From: Acidithiobacillus acidisediminis
Lineage (GTDB): Bacteria; Pseudomonadota; Gammaproteobacteria; Acidithiobacillales; Acidithiobacillaceae
Direction: 5' to 3'
DNA length: 64,000 nucleotides
Assembly (NCBI RefSeq): GCF_023277115.1
Contig: NZ_JALQCS010000001.1
Coordinates: 1,358,001-1,422,000, forward strand
Numbering within the stretch: the stretch's first letter is position 1; every line of letters begins with the position of its first letter. Shown here in pieces: positions 53,728 through 63,379 of this stretch. The notes below the pieces were generated by a model. It did no database searches. It saw only the letters and a list, made by a program, of their open reading frames with translations, and was not told where the DNA came from. The position numbers were made by a program, and so were the translations under genes.

Positions 53728-55041
53728 ATGCAGCGTGCGAGCCTCTTTCGTCAGACGGCTGGAACCTTGGCTTTAGGAATCATTGCATTACAGGTTTTTT
53801 CCCTGTTGACGATCATTTTGACGGTGCTCTACCCACTTGGGCAAAGGTCGGCAGAGGATCTGGCAGGGCTGCTCATCATGACGGCGCAGACCTACGCGCA
53901 GCTGCCGAAGGACCAACGTCCGGCCTTTTTGCAGCGCGTGGCGCGAGACAATGGCATCCATCTCGGGCCTCCCCCGCGCGATTTTGACCTGAGCAGCAAT
54001 CGCAGCCATCTATATGGGAAGATATTGGCGGTGGAGTTGCGCCGCCGCCTGGATCGTACGGTGCCGGTATTCACCGCCCATGACCCCAAGGGCACGCTCT
54101 GGGTTGCGATCCCGGTGGAGGGGCAGGCGGTATGGATGCATTTCGCCCGCCGCCGCCTGACCGGAACCTTGCCTCTGGGCCTGATTTTCATTCTTGGTGT
54201 ATCCACGCTGGCGTTGTTGGTATTGACCATCATCCTGGTGCGACGGGTTTTGCGACCCCTGGCGGTCTTGGCCGATGCGCTGCGGCGCAAGTGGAATGCC
54301 CCATTGCCAACCCTGCCCGCCAGTGGCGCCAAGGAGTTTTACGATCTGCTCGATGCCTTTGAGCGGATGCGCACACGCCTGCAGGCAATGATTGATCATC
54401 AGTCTCTGCTCTTGGTAGGCATTTCTCACGATCTCCGTTCGCCCCTGGCGCGAATCCAGATGGCCCTGGAGCTTTTGCCCGAAGATACCCCCCAGGAACT
54501 ACGCGAGGGGATGGCGGAAGACACTCAGCGGATGACAGATCTCCTGGCACAATCCCTGGCGATTGGACGTGGCAGTTCGGCGCGCATAGCCGATCTCGAT
54601 CTGGTTGCATTGCTGCGGGTCGTCGGCGATGCGTATACCCGCGCGGGCGGCGACTGGCACGCGCAACTCCCGCGTCGCTATCCCTTTCGGGGGGATTATG
54701 AGGCATTGCGCCGTCTCTTCGATAATCTACTGGATAATGTGCGTCGCTACGCAGGTGAGCGGGTCGATGTTCGCCTGTACAAACGAGATGGCCGTGGAAT
54801 CTTGCAGTTTTGTGATGCGGGTCCTGGCATCCCGGAAGACCGCCTGGAGGCCCTTCTCGAGCCATTCAGCCGTGGTGACAGTGCGCGTGGGCACAGTGAA
54901 GGGAGTGGGCTAGGACTAGCTATTGCTCGGCAGATTGCAGAGGCGCAGGGCTTGCAGTTGCGCCTGTATAACCGTGGGGACCCTTCCGGGCTCTGCGCGG
55001 AACTCTCTTGGGAGTTGCGTGCAGAGCCCCGCTCGCGATGA
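53728..55041 (+). CDS. Sensor histidine kinase (EnvZ-like), no adjacent response regulator
   Basis: 437-residue membrane sensor kinase. Two transmembrane segments (about residues 12-36 and 150-172) enclose a periplasmic domain of about 110 residues. A HAMP linker (RRVLRPLAVLADALRRKW), H-box VGISHDLRSPLARIQ with H234, N-box RLFDNLLDNVRRYAG, G1 DAGPGIP and G2 EGSGLGLAIA follow. The order and size match EnvZ-type kinases. No response regulator gene is next to it; an ArsR-type regulator is convergent. The second ATG (53728) has a better-placed AGGAGAGG than the first at 53722. Confidence 0.9.
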   Translation: MQRASLFRQTAGTLALGIIALQVFSLLTIILTVLYPLGQRSAEDLAGLLIMTAQTYAQLPKDQRPAFLQRVARDNGIHLGPPPRDFDLSSNRSHLYGKILAVELRRRLDRTVPVFTAHDPKGTLWVAIPVEGQAVWMHFARRRLTGTLPLGLIFILGVSTLALLVLTIILVRRVLRPLAVLADALRRKWNAPLPTLPASGAKEFYDLLDAFERMRTRLQAMIDHQSLLLVGISHDLRSPLARIQMALELLPEDTPQELREGMAEDTQRMTDLLAQSLAIGRGSSARIADLDLVALLRVVGDAYTRAGGDWHAQLPRRYPFRGDYEALRRLFDNLLDNVRRYAGERVDVRLYKRDGRGILQFCDAGPGIPEDRLEALLEPFSRGDSARGHSEGSGLGLAIARQIAEAQGLQLRLYNRGDPSGLCAELSWELRAEPRSR

Positions 55042-55049
55042 CTTGATGC

Positions 55050-55343
55050 TCAGGCCAGTAATTGGCGGCTCTCGGCGAGCAGCGCCAGGGTGCGCCGATC
55101 CGCCAAGCGATAATAGACCTTGGTGGCGGCCTTGCGCATTTGTACCAACCCTTGCGCGCGCAACAGGGCCAAGTGCTGAGCCGCATTGCTGTGGCTGGTG
55201 TGTACGCCACGCGCAAGGTGCTGCAGGTTCATTTCCCCGCGGCTCAGCAGGCAGAGCATGTGGTAGCGCAAAGGGTGGGCAAGGGCGCGTAAGGCATCTG
55301 CCAAACGGCACATTTCCGTTTCGTTAAGAAGTCTTTCGGTCAT
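55050..55343 (-). CDS. ArsR family transcriptional regulator
   Basis: 97-residue winged-helix repressor. ADALRALAHPLRYHMLCLLS, MNLQHLARGVHTSHSNAAQH and LALLRAQGLVQMRKAATKVY followed by YRLADRR are the ArsR core. The ELCVC metal site of ArsR/SmtB is absent (LLSRGEMN instead), so it is not a classical metal sensor. The frame opens at 55385 but MTERLLNETEM at 55343 is the likely start. Its target is unknown. Confidence 0.88.
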   Translation of the reverse strand: MTERLLNETEMCRLADALRALAHPLRYHMLCLLSRGEMNLQHLARGVHTSHSNAAQHLALLRAQGLVQMRKAATKVYYRLADRRTLALLAESRQLLA

Positions 55344-55543
55344 GATGGTAGCCTCAATGGGGAATACGCAATAGCTCAAATGCAAAATCCATGCCCAAAA
55401 TAAGGTATGCGTTATCCCATTGATTTTTCATTTTTGTTTGTTGCCGGGGGCGCTCCCTCTGTCGACCCACGGCTACAGTTTTGTCGCGTACCATGACCTT
55501 GCCAAGGGTCCGGAGTGCTGTGCACGTCGTGTTGCAGCGACAG

Positions 55544-57010
55544 CTACAGCTGGTTGCGCCAATATTGGTCCTCCTTGTCCATGATCCGAGTCGCCTCTTC
55601 CGGCCCCCAGCTTCCTGCTGGGTAGGTGATGATGTAATCGAGCTCCCGCGCCCAGGTTTTGATGACGGGGTCGACGGCGCGCCACGCCCATTCCACTTCG
55701 TCGAAGCGGATGAACAGCGCCTTATCGCCCTCCAACACATCCAGCAAAAGCGCCTCATAGGCGTCGAGCTCCTTTTCGCCGTCGCGGCGATAGCTCGCAT
55801 TGAGCTGGGTGGGGCGAATGCGCATTTCCAGGCCCGGCTCCTTCACATGCAGTTCGATCTTGAGACTCTCTGGCTCCAGGGAGAGCAGGATCCAGTTGGG
55901 TTCGATGCGATCAATGGGGGTTTCCCGAAAGAGCTGCTGCGGGGTATGCCGAAAGCGAATCGCGACGCTGGAGGTCTTGCAGGGCATCCGCTTACCTGTG
56001 CGCAGATAGAAGGGCACACCGCGCCAGCGCCAGTTATCCACATAAAACTTCGCAGCAACGAAGGTTTCGGTGATGGAACTCGGCGCCACTCCTGGCTCGT
56101 CGGCATAGCCCGGTACATGCTGATGGTCTACTACGCCTGGACCATATTGGGCACGAATGGCGTGGGCATGGATCGCCGTTTTGGGAATCGGCCGGATAGA
56201 GCGTAATACCTTCACCTTTTCGTCGCGCAAGGCATCCGCCTCCAATGAGGGCGGGGGCTCCATGGCAACGAGGGTGAGAATCTGCATCAAGTGATTTTGC
56301 ACCATGTCCCGCAGCGCACCGGCTTGATCATAATAGCCTGCCCGGTTTTCTACCCCAAGTTCTTCGGCTACGGTAATCTGCACGTGATCGATAAAATTAC
56401 GATTCCAGACGGCCTCGATGGGGAGATTGGCAAAGCGAAACACCATCAGATTCTGTACGATTTCTTTGCCAAGATAATGGTCGATGCGATAGATCTGTTC
56501 TTCGCGAAAGTGACGGTGTAACTGCTCATTCAGCTGAATAGCACTTTCCAGATCGTGGCCAAAGGGCTTTTCGATGACGATACGATAGTCGCCATCGCGA
56601 TGAAAGCCTGCTGCTGAAAGATTCTGGACGACGGGGAAAAAATCCTGCGGGCGGATAGCCAGATAGAAGATGCTGCGCTCCGGTTGTTGAGCGCCATCGC
56701 GGGTGAGGGTTTTGGCTAGATTGGCGTAGAGCTCTTGCTCGTGTAATTCGCCGCGCAGATAGTGAAATCGGTCCGCGAACTTATCGAAATCTTCTGCATG
56801 AAAATCACCAGCAAAAGATTCCAGTTGCTCGCGCAGAAATTCTCGCCATCCTTGGTCGTCCCATGGGCGCCGACCGACGGCATGAATTTGGAGTTCCTCT
56901 GGTAATAAACCGGCACACTGCAGATGATAGAGGGAGGGCAGAAGCTTGCGCGAGGCGAGATCTCCTGTTGCGCCGAAGATGACAAACTGACAGATGCAAT
57001 CGTCGCTCAT
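55544..57010 (-). CDS. zwf: Glucose-6-phosphate 1-dehydrogenase
   Basis: 488-residue glucose-6-phosphate dehydrogenase, first step of the oxidative pentose phosphate pathway. The nucleotide site is FVIFGATGDLASRKLLPSLY near the N-terminus, and the active site is RIDHYLGKEIVQNL with the catalytic His nearby in ELGVENRAGYYDQAGALRDM. The frame extends to 57172, but that part only shadows gnd; the ATG at 57010 overlaps the gnd stop by 4 bp and begins MSDDCICQFVIFGATGD. The 200-bp gap to arsR shows nothing clear. Confidence 0.95.
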   Translation of the reverse strand: MSDDCICQFVIFGATGDLASRKLLPSLYHLQCAGLLPEELQIHAVGRRPWDDQGWREFLREQLESFAGDFHAEDFDKFADRFHYLRGELHEQELYANLAKTLTRDGAQQPERSIFYLAIRPQDFFPVVQNLSAAGFHRDGDYRIVIEKPFGHDLESAIQLNEQLHRHFREEQIYRIDHYLGKEIVQNLMVFRFANLPIEAVWNRNFIDHVQITVAEELGVENRAGYYDQAGALRDMVQNHLMQILTLVAMEPPPSLEADALRDEKVKVLRSIRPIPKTAIHAHAIRAQYGPGVVDHQHVPGYADEPGVAPSSITETFVAAKFYVDNWRWRGVPFYLRTGKRMPCKTSSVAIRFRHTPQQLFRETPIDRIEPNWILLSLEPESLKIELHVKEPGLEMRIRPTQLNASYRRDGEKELDAYEALLLDVLEGDKALFIRFDEVEWAWRAVDPVIKTWARELDYIITYPAGSWGPEEATRIMDKEDQYWRNQL

Positions 57011-57930
57011 TTTTCTTCCTTTACCACGGCATGGCCGCCGAATTGATTCCGCATCATGGCCAATAGCTTGGCAGCATAGTCGTCCTTTCCTTGGCTGGCC
57101 CAGCGCATTTGCAGTGCCAGGGTGATGACCGGTGCTGGTATCTTTTGTGCCAGTGCCGCCTGGGCAGTCCATAACCCCTCACCCGAATCAGCCACAACCG
57201 GCGCAATGTCCTCTAGTTTCTGATCCTTGCTCAGGGTATCGGCGGTCAGGTCCAGCAGCCAGGAGCGGACGACGCTTCCATAGCGCCACATTTCCGCTAC
57301 CGCAGCGAGATCAAGGCCGAATTCGCTCTTTCCCTGCAGTATGGCAAAACCCTCCGCCAAGGCCTGCATCATGCCGTATTCAATACCGTTGTGGACCATC
57401 TTCACAAAATGTCCGCTGCCTACCGGTCCGCAATGGAGCCAGCCCTTGTCTGCCCCGGGCGCCAAGATCTTCAGAAAGGGCTCGACCTTGGCGACCGCCT
57501 CCGGGCTGCCGCCCACCATCAGGGCGTACCCCTCCTGCAGGCCCCATACGCCGCCGGAAACCCCTGCGTCGACGTAGTGTATCCCTTGTTCTTCGAGCTC
57601 CTGCGCTTGCGCCATGGAGTCGCCGAAGAAGGCGTTGGCACCATTCACCAAAACATCCCCTTTGCTGAGTAGGGGCAACAACTCGGCAATATGTTCCGCA
57701 GTGGCATTTCCTGCCGGCAACATCAGCCAGAGCACGCGCGGTGCAGGCAATTGCTGCACCAGCTCCGCGAGCGTCGCTGCGGCCTGCATCCCAGTTTCTT
57801 GCGCAAGTTCCCGCGCCTTCTCCGCATGCCGGTTGTAGGCCACCACTTCTGCGCCATCCCGCTGCAGACGTCGCGCCATATTTCCACCCATGCGTCCCAG
57901 ACCTACCATTCCGATCTTTCCGACTGCCAT
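57007..57930 (-). CDS. gnd: 6-phosphogluconate dehydrogenase, decarboxylating (short NAD-type)
   Basis: 307-residue 6-phosphogluconate dehydrogenase of the short class (about 300 residues rather than 470). The Rossmann motif is KIGMVGLGRMGGNMARRLQRDGAE, the substrate block is YVDAGVSGGVWGLQEGYALM, and the catalytic Lys is in GHFVKMVHNGIEYGMMQAL. This class commonly uses NAD+. It forms an operon with zwf and is divergent from purT, with a 78-bp gap. Confidence 0.94.
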   Translation of the reverse strand: MAVGKIGMVGLGRMGGNMARRLQRDGAEVVAYNRHAEKARELAQETGMQAAATLAELVQQLPAPRVLWLMLPAGNATAEHIAELLPLLSKGDVLVNGANAFFGDSMAQAQELEEQGIHYVDAGVSGGVWGLQEGYALMVGGSPEAVAKVEPFLKILAPGADKGWLHCGPVGSGHFVKMVHNGIEYGMMQALAEGFAILQGKSEFGLDLAAVAEMWRYGSVVRSWLLDLTADTLSKDQKLEDIAPVVADSGEGLWTAQAALAQKIPAPVITLALQMRWASQGKDDYAAKLLAMMRNQFGGHAVVKEEK

Positions 57931-58008
57931 GTTCTATCTCCTGACGATTGCCCAGATCACTGGTATCCTCTCAGTATAGTTGGGTACAGCCAGAAAGGAC
58001 CTTGAAGA

Positions 58009-59205
58009 ATGGAAAACTCCTTGGGCACGCCTCTTGCCGCGGGGGCGACGCGGATCCTCCTGCTGGGTGCAGGAGAGTTGGGTAAAGAATTTCTGATAGC
58101 CGCACAACGTCTTGGCATGGAAACGATTGCCGTCGATCGCTATGCCGATGCACCGGCCATGCAAGTGGCCCACCGCTGCCATGTACTCGATATGACCGAC
58201 GCACAGGCGCTGTTGGCCTTGGTGGAACGCGAGCGGCCTGACTTTGTGGTCCCGGAAATCGAGGCCATTGCGACCCAGGCGCTGGCGCAGATCGAGGAAC
58301 GTGGGGTCGCGACGGTCATCCCCAATGCGCGGGCGGTACGCTTGACCATGGACCGGGAGGGAATTCGCCGCCTGGCCGCCGAAGAGCTCGGCTTGCGCAC
58401 TTCTCCCTATGCCTTTGCTGGCACCCTGGCAGAGTTGGAGGCGGCCAGCAAAACGATCGGCTTTCCTTGCGTGATCAAACCGGTGATGTCTTCCAGTGGT
58501 AAAGGGCAGTCCCTGCTGCGCCGCGCCGAGGATTTGCCGCGTGCCTGGGAGGAGGCGCAAAACGCCGGACGGGTGACGGGGCAGCGTGTGATTATCGAAG
58601 GCTTTGTCGATTTCGACTTCGAGATTACCCTGCTGACCGTGCGTGGCAGCGCGGGGACGGTATTCTGTGAACCGATCGGACATCGTCAGGAAGCGGGTGA
58701 CTATGTGGAATCCTGGCAGCCGCAAGCAATGTCCAGTGCAGCTCTGCGCACGGCGCAAGAGATGGCGCACAAGGTAACCACCGCTCTGGGTGGTAGGGGA
58801 ATCTTTGGGGTGGAATTTTTCGTGCGGGGATCCGAGGTATATTTCAGTGAACTGTCGCCCCGCCCCCACGACACCGGAATGGTGACGCTGATCAGTCAAC
58901 GCCAAAATGAATTTGAGTTGCACTTGCGCGCCATTCTGGGCCTGCCCATTGATCCGGGATTTTTGCGTCCTTCGGCCTCTGCGGTATTGCGCGCCGGAGG
59001 GGTAGGCTGGGCGCCCACGTACCATCACCTGGCGAAGGCTTTGACGGTGCCCGAAAGCGATCTACGCCTTTTTGGCAAACCGCAGGCCACCAAATTACGC
59101 CGTCTTGGCGTCGCCCTGGCTAGTGCGGATACGGCAGAGGAAGCGCGGCAACGGGCGACAGAGGTCGCGGCGTCGATTCAGATTTTGTCTCGGTCTCCGG
59201 GCTGA
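58009..59205 (+). CDS. purT: Formate-dependent phosphoribosylglycinamide formyltransferase PurT
   Basis: 398-residue ATP-grasp enzyme that makes formyl-GAR from GAR, formate and ATP in purine synthesis. Blocks: [50 protein letters not shown] (ATP loop), [15 protein letters not shown] and [26 protein letters not shown] about 35 bp upstream may be its -10. It consumes formate, and the convergent fghA/adhC genes produce it. Confidence 0.95.
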   Translation: MENSLGTPLAAGATRILLLGAGELGKEFLIAAQRLGMETIAVDRYADAPAMQVAHRCHVLDMTDAQALLALVERERPDFVVPEIEAIATQALAQIEERGVATVIPNARAVRLTMDREGIRRLAAEELGLRTSPYAFAGTLAELEAASKTIGFPCVIKPVMSSSGKGQSLLRRAEDLPRAWEEAQNAGRVTGQRVIIEGFVDFDFEITLLTVRGSAGTVFCEPIGHRQEAGDYVESWQPQAMSSAALRTAQEMAHKVTTALGGRGIFGVEFFVRGSEVYFSELSPRPHDTGMVTLISQRQNEFELHLRAILGLPIDPGFLRPSASAVLRAGGVGWAPTYHHLAKALTVPESDLRLFGKPQATKLRRLGVALASADTAEEARQRATEVAASIQILSRSPG

Positions 59206-59227
59206 GCGAGCCATGCGACATTTGAGC

Positions 59228-60100
59228 TCAGCATCGTAGCCTTATTTCATCGGTCAGGGCCGCCGCGTGCATGCGCAGATGCTCCTCCACAAAACTGCTG
59301 ATGAAGTAGTAGCTGTGGTCGTAGCCCGCATGCTCACGATAGCGAAGTTTCTGCCCTGCCTGAGTGCAGGCGGCAGAAAAGATCTCGGGGCAGAGTTGCG
59401 CGGTCAGGAAGGGGTCATCCAGGCCCTGATCGATCCATATTTCACCGGGAAACTGCTGGCGGAGCACCAGTTGGCTGGCATCCCACGGGGCCCAGGTGTC
59501 CGTATCGCCCCCAAGGAAATTCGTGAACGCCTTTTTCCCCCAGGGGGACTGGCTCGGTGCCGAAACGGGAGCAAAGGCAGAGACCGAGCGGTAGCGGCTT
59601 GGTTCGCGTAGGGCGCAGATCAGTGCCCCATGCCCCCCCATGGAATGGCCCATGATACTGGCCCGGCTGGTATCGGCACCAAACTGTTCTGCCACTAGCT
59701 GGGGCAGTTCCTCGGTCACGTAATCGTACATCTGATAATGCTGCGCCCAAGGTGCTTGGGTACTGCGTAGATAGAAGCCGGCACCGATGCCAAAATCCCA
59801 GTCCGCATCGTCGTTGGGCAGGCGCGCCTCCCGTGGACTGGTATCCGGCGCCACGAGGATGATGCCCAATTCTGCCGCGAGGCGCTCTGCCCCCGCCTTG
59901 ATCAGAAAGGTCTCTTCCGTACAAGTGAGGCCCGCCAAATAGTACAGCACTGGCAGGGATTGCCTTTTTGCCTGGTCTGGCAGATACACCGCAAAGCGCA
60001 TGGGCGTCTGACAGACCCGGGACACATGCCGATAGCGCGCTACTGTTCCTGCAAAGCAGCGTTGCTCGGCCACACATTCTATTTCCACGGCGGCCCTCAA
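59228..60100 (-). CDS. fghA: S-formylglutathione hydrolase
   Basis: 290-residue esterase-D-type hydrolase that splits S-formylglutathione to glutathione and formate. The nucleophile is in [19 protein letters not shown], preceded by [15 protein letters not shown] (oxyanion region). The catalytic Asp region is DQGLDDPFL and the His is in [19 protein letters not shown]. It overlaps the dehydrogenase gene by 4 bp, the usual formaldehyde-oxidation pair. Confidence 0.94.
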   Translation of the reverse strand: MRAAVEIECVAEQRCFAGTVARYRHVSRVCQTPMRFAVYLPDQAKRQSLPVLYYLAGLTCTEETFLIKAGAERLAAELGIILVAPDTSPREARLPNDDADWDFGIGAGFYLRSTQAPWAQHYQMYDYVTEELPQLVAEQFGADTSRASIMGHSMGGHGALICALREPSRYRSVSAFAPVSAPSQSPWGKKAFTNFLGGDTDTWAPWDASQLVLRQQFPGEIWIDQGLDDPFLTAQLCPEIFSAACTQAGQKLRYREHAGYDHSYYFISSFVEEHLRMHAAALTDEIRLRC

Positions 60101-61206
60101 AAGGTGATCACGCTGCGGATGGATTTGCCTTCGTGCATCAAATCAAAGGCGTCATTGATCTTTTCCAAGGGCATGACGTGGGTGATCAGCTCGTCGATAT
60201 GGATCTTGCCCTCCATGTACCAGTCGACAATCTTGGGCACGTCCGTCCGTCCGCGGGCACCGCCAAAGGCCGAACCGCGCCAGTTCCGGCCCGTGACCAG
60301 CTGAAAGGGGCGAGTGCTGATCTCTTCCCCTGCGCCAGCCACCCCAATGATCACCGAAGTGCCCCAACCCTTGTGGGCGCATTCCAGGGCTTGGCGCATC
60401 AGGGTGGTGTTGCCGACGCACTCAAAGGTGTAGTCGGCACCGCCTCCGGTCAGATCAACGAGATACGGCACCAGGTCGCCCTCCAACTCTCGAGGATTCA
60501 CAAAGTGGGTCATCCCAAATTGCTCCGCCAAGGCGCGCTTATCCGGATTGACATCGACACCGACGATCATGTCCGCGCCCACCATGCGCGCCCCTTGGAT
60601 CACATTCAGACCGATCCCCCCGAGCCCAAAGACCACCACCTTGCTACCCGCTTCGACCTTGGCGGTGAAGACCACCGCACCGATTCCCGTGGTGACCCCA
60701 CAGCCGATGTAGCAGACTTTCTCAAAGGGGGCATCGGGACGGATCTTCGCTACCGCAATCTCGGGCAATACCGTGTAGTTGGCAAAGGTCGAGGTGCCCA
60801 TGTAATGGTGCAGCATCTGGCCATTCAGGGAAAAACGACTGCTGCCATCGGGCATGAGTCCTTTGCCCTGGGTAGAGCGGATCGCTTGGCAGAGATTGGT
60901 TTTGGGGTTGAGACAGTATTCGCACTCCCGGCATTCAGGGGTGTAGAGGGGAATCACATGATCACCGGGCCGCAAAGAGCGGACCCCAGGACCAACCTCG
61001 ACGACCACGCCCGCCCCCTCGTGCCCCAGGATGGCCGGAAACAGACCCTCGGGATCCGCGCCAGACAGGGTGTAGGCATCGGTGTGGCAGACCCCCGTCG
61101 CCTTGATTTCGACCAAGACCTCACCGGCCTTGGGGCCCTCCAACTGTACAGTCTCGATGACCAGGGGCTGATTGGGGGCCAGGGCTACTGCTGCACGTAC
61201 GTCCAT
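60097..61206 (-). CDS. frmA: S-(hydroxymethyl)glutathione dehydrogenase (class III alcohol dehydrogenase)
   Basis: 369-residue zinc alcohol dehydrogenase class III, which oxidises S-hydroxymethylglutathione (formaldehyde plus glutathione). Catalytic zinc: [12 protein letters not shown] and [14 protein letters not shown]. Structural zinc: [18 protein letters not shown] site: [23 protein letters not shown] perfect ATACCA-CT-TGGTAT palindrome 33 bp upstream could be its operator. No frmR-type regulator is nearby. It is cotranscribed with fghA. Confidence 0.95.
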   Translation of the reverse strand: MDVRAAVALAPNQPLVIETVQLEGPKAGEVLVEIKATGVCHTDAYTLSGADPEGLFPAILGHEGAGVVVEVGPGVRSLRPGDHVIPLYTPECRECEYCLNPKTNLCQAIRSTQGKGLMPDGSSRFSLNGQMLHHYMGTSTFANYTVLPEIAVAKIRPDAPFEKVCYIGCGVTTGIGAVVFTAKVEAGSKVVVFGLGGIGLNVIQGARMVGADMIVGVDVNPDKRALAEQFGMTHFVNPRELEGDLVPYLVDLTGGGADYTFECVGNTTLMRQALECAHKGWGTSVIIGVAGAGEEISTRPFQLVTGRNWRGSAFGGARGRTDVPKIVDWYMEGKIHIDELITHVMPLEKINDAFDLMHEGKSIRSVITF

Positions 61207-61238
61207 GAGGGCTCCAGGGCTGAAATGTGAGCTTCAAG

Positions 61239-61252
61239 ATACCACTTGGTAT
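61239..61252 (-). promoter_or_regulatory. Palindrome upstream of frmA (candidate operator)
   Basis: ATACCA (61239-61244), CT and TGGTAT (61247-61252) are exact inverse repeats, 33 bp upstream of the frmA start. The position suits a repressor site; the binding protein is unknown. Confidence 0.35.
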
Positions 61253-61401
61253 GTAGGCCAATCAACGATGAACCTTACTACGTGGTTTCGGCGTGATTGC
61301 CTGCTCGCAGCGGAAGATATGATTCGCAGTTGGGGATATTCTGCATCAGACGCAGCCGATATCTGCTATGCTGACGACACTACTTTTTGGAGGTTTTTCT
61401 C

Positions 61402-62418
61402 ATGGCAAAAGATTCGCAGAACACCCCTATGATCTACCGAAGACTGGGTCGCAGTGGGTTGCAAGTTAGCCTGTTCTCCATGGGCTCTTGGGTCACTTTT
61501 CATAATCAAGTCGATGTGAAAGGGGTCAGAGAGATGATGGAGATTGCATGGGAAGCGGGCGTAAATTTTTTCGATAACGCCGAGGTCTATGCCAACGGGG
61601 AGAGTGAGATACTTATGGGTCAGGCCCTAAAAAAGCTTGGCTGGAATCGTCTGCATTATGTCGTTTCAAGCAAGTTTTATTGGGGTTTGCAAAGTGCGGA
61701 TCAACCACAGGCGAGAGTGAACTCGCGGAATACGCTCAACCGTAAATATTTGCTCCAAGCGGTCGATGGCAGCCTGCGAAGAATGCAGCTGGATCATCTG
61801 GATCTCATTTTTTGCCATCGCGCCGATAAGCAGACCCCAATCGAAGAAACAGTCTGGGCAATGCATAACATCATTGAGCAGGGGAAGGCTCTATACTGGG
61901 GCACCAGCGAGTGGGATGCAGATGAAATTCTTGCTGCTTGGGAAATTGCGGAGCGTCATCACTTGCATAAACCCGTCATGGAGCAGCCAGAATATCATCT
62001 GTTTCATCGTCATCGGGTAGAGAAGGAATATGCTCGGCTATACGACTACATGGGCTTGGGGCTGACTACTTGGAGTCCTCTCGCCTCGGGGCTGCTGACG
62101 GGTAAATATATTGACGGCGTACCCGAAGGTAGTCGGGCTGCCTTACAGTCCATGGCATTTCTACGCGGTGGACTACTGGATAGCGGTAAGAATCAGGCAG
62201 TAAAAGAATTACAGGAAATTGCTGTGTCGATGGAGTGTAGTGTGGCGCAGCTTGCCCTGGCTTGGGTGGCACACAATCCACACGTTAGCACAGTCATTTT
62301 GGGAGCGTCTCGAGCAGAACAGCTGCGGGAAAATTTGGCCGCACTCGATGTTTTGAATGTTCTGACGCCAGAGCGGGTCGAGCAAATTCAAGCAGTAACG
62401 GAGAAATATGCCCATTGA
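61402..62418 (+). CDS. Aldo/keto reductase (potassium-channel beta-subunit-like)
   Basis: 338-residue NADPH-dependent aldo/keto reductase. [20 protein letters not shown] is typical of the YghZ/Kv-beta group. The catalytic set is [14 protein letters not shown] (Asp, Tyr), SKFYWG (Lys) and LIFCHRAD (His); the coenzyme end is [13 protein letters not shown]. The frame opens at 61387, but the ATG at 61402 follows GGAGGTTTTTCTC and is used. Codon use and AT content are a little higher than in the frmA region. The substrate is unknown. Confidence 0.9.
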   Translation: MAKDSQNTPMIYRRLGRSGLQVSLFSMGSWVTFHNQVDVKGVREMMEIAWEAGVNFFDNAEVYANGESEILMGQALKKLGWNRLHYVVSSKFYWGLQSADQPQARVNSRNTLNRKYLLQAVDGSLRRMQLDHLDLIFCHRADKQTPIEETVWAMHNIIEQGKALYWGTSEWDADEILAAWEIAERHHLHKPVMEQPEYHLFHRHRVEKEYARLYDYMGLGLTTWSPLASGLLTGKYIDGVPEGSRAALQSMAFLRGGLLDSGKNQAVKELQEIAVSMECSVAQLALAWVAHNPHVSTVILGASRAEQLRENLAALDVLNVLTPERVEQIQAVTEKYAH

Positions 62419-62503
62419 TGTATGCGATCGGCCTGCGCTCCAGCCTCTCGCTCTTATTCTGAATCGCTCCCGGCCTATGGGGCTAGAGAATTCCTTAGGT
62501 TAT

Positions 62504-62553
62504 TGGTGCCGTTGAGGGGAATCGAACCTCTGACCTAGTGATTACGAATCAGT
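62504..62553 (-). pseudogene. 3' half of a tRNA-Thr(CGT) gene, degenerate (candidate att site)
   Basis: On the minus strand: anticodon arm ACTGA-TTCGTAA-TCACT (anticodon CGT, one C-C mismatch), variable loop AGGTC, T-arm AGAGG-TTCGATT-CCCCT (one A-C mismatch), then CAACGGC-A-CCA as the acceptor 3' strand with encoded CCA. The D-arm and acceptor 5' strand are absent from the adjoining sequence, so this is not a working tRNA. Its orientation (3' end to the left) predicts an inserted island on its right, as found. The 220 bp around it hold no gene. Confidence 0.75.
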
Positions 62554-62644
62554 CTATGGTTGATCATTCTTCAAAAGCTATCGGCTATCTTTTCTAGCTA
62601 ATGGTGCAGGAGTACTGGTTCTCCTGACAATTGCAGAACATATA

Positions 62645-62890
62645 ATGGCTCTGAAGAAAATTGGAGATGTTTCCGTTGGAGAGTATTGGGCAGCGTTTTG
62701 CTTCCTGTTATTTGGTGTTATTTCTTCTGTCCTAGCTGCCGCGTTTTCCTACTATACACAGTATGAAATATTCAGGCATGACCGAGGTGGTTGGTTCTTC
62801 TCCGTAGCCAAATGGTCTGCGATAATGAGTGTTATCATGTTTATTGCTGGATCAATATCGGGAGCCATATTCATAGGCCAGTTCATGTAG
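62645..62890 (+). CDS. Small hypothetical membrane protein
   Basis: 81-residue protein with two clear hydrophobic segments (about residues 15-38, AAFCFLLFGVISSVLAAAFS, and 55-79, WSAIMSVIMFIAGSISGAIF). It has an acidic/basic loop (HDRGGW) between them. Base composition is more AT-rich than in the genes to the left, in keeping with foreign DNA. I recognise no family. The 219 bp after it contain a short open stretch from 62941 (MTPKHHIYHLQVVLEGIDPG...) too short to call. Confidence 0.55.
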   Translation: MALKKIGDVSVGEYWAAFCFLLFGVISSVLAAAFSYYTQYEIFRHDRGGWFFSVAKWSAIMSVIMFIAGSISGAIFIGQFM

Positions 62891-63109
62891 AAGCTGCTGC
62901 AGGAGTCTACATTGTTGTGACACCAATGTTGGAGGCCGTTATGACCCCGAAACATCACATCTATCATCTCCAGGTAGTGCTGGAAGGTATCGATCCCGGA
63001 TCTGGGGTGGCATCTGGATCTGATGAGGTGCTTTTCGCTCCCCCGGAGGAGTAGAGGGATAGTATGCAACGTGAATTGCCTTTTCTACTTTCTGTCCATA
63101 CAATAAATT

Positions 63110-63362
63110 ATGCAGATTACTTTTGACCCGGCAAAAGATCAGCGTAACACCAACAAGCATGGGTTAAGCCTGAGTCTCGCTAGCCGGTTGGAATGGGATC
63201 TGCTTCTGGCCACAGTGGACGACCGAAAGGCATATGGAGAGCTTCGTATGATCGGCTATGCCCCTATCGGCACCCGGGTCTACTGCGTAGTGTTCACGGA
63301 CCGGGGCGAGGAACGACGGATCATCAGCCTGCGCAAGGCGAACAGTCGAGAGGTGAAACAGT

Positions 63363-63379
<17 letters not shown>
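63110..63379 (+). CDS. brnT: BrnT family toxin
   Basis: 89-residue type II toxin of the BrnT (RelE-like ribonuclease) family. FDPAKDQRNTNKHGLSL, WDLLLATVDDRKAYGELR, YCVVFTDRGEERRIISLRKA and NSREVKQY match the family in order. BrnT blocks translation by RNA cleavage until bound by BrnA. brnA overlaps its end by 17 bp. Confidence 0.92.

Noticed and set aside
61172-61432. 86-codon frame between frmA and the aldo/keto reductase
   Set aside because: It overlaps the frmA 5' end and the ribosome-binding site of the next gene and has no features.
62941-63054. Short frame beginning MTPKHHIYHLQVVLEGIDPG
   Set aside because: Only 37 codons, no clear ribosome-binding site and only a faint resemblance to plasmid ORF-3-type proteins.
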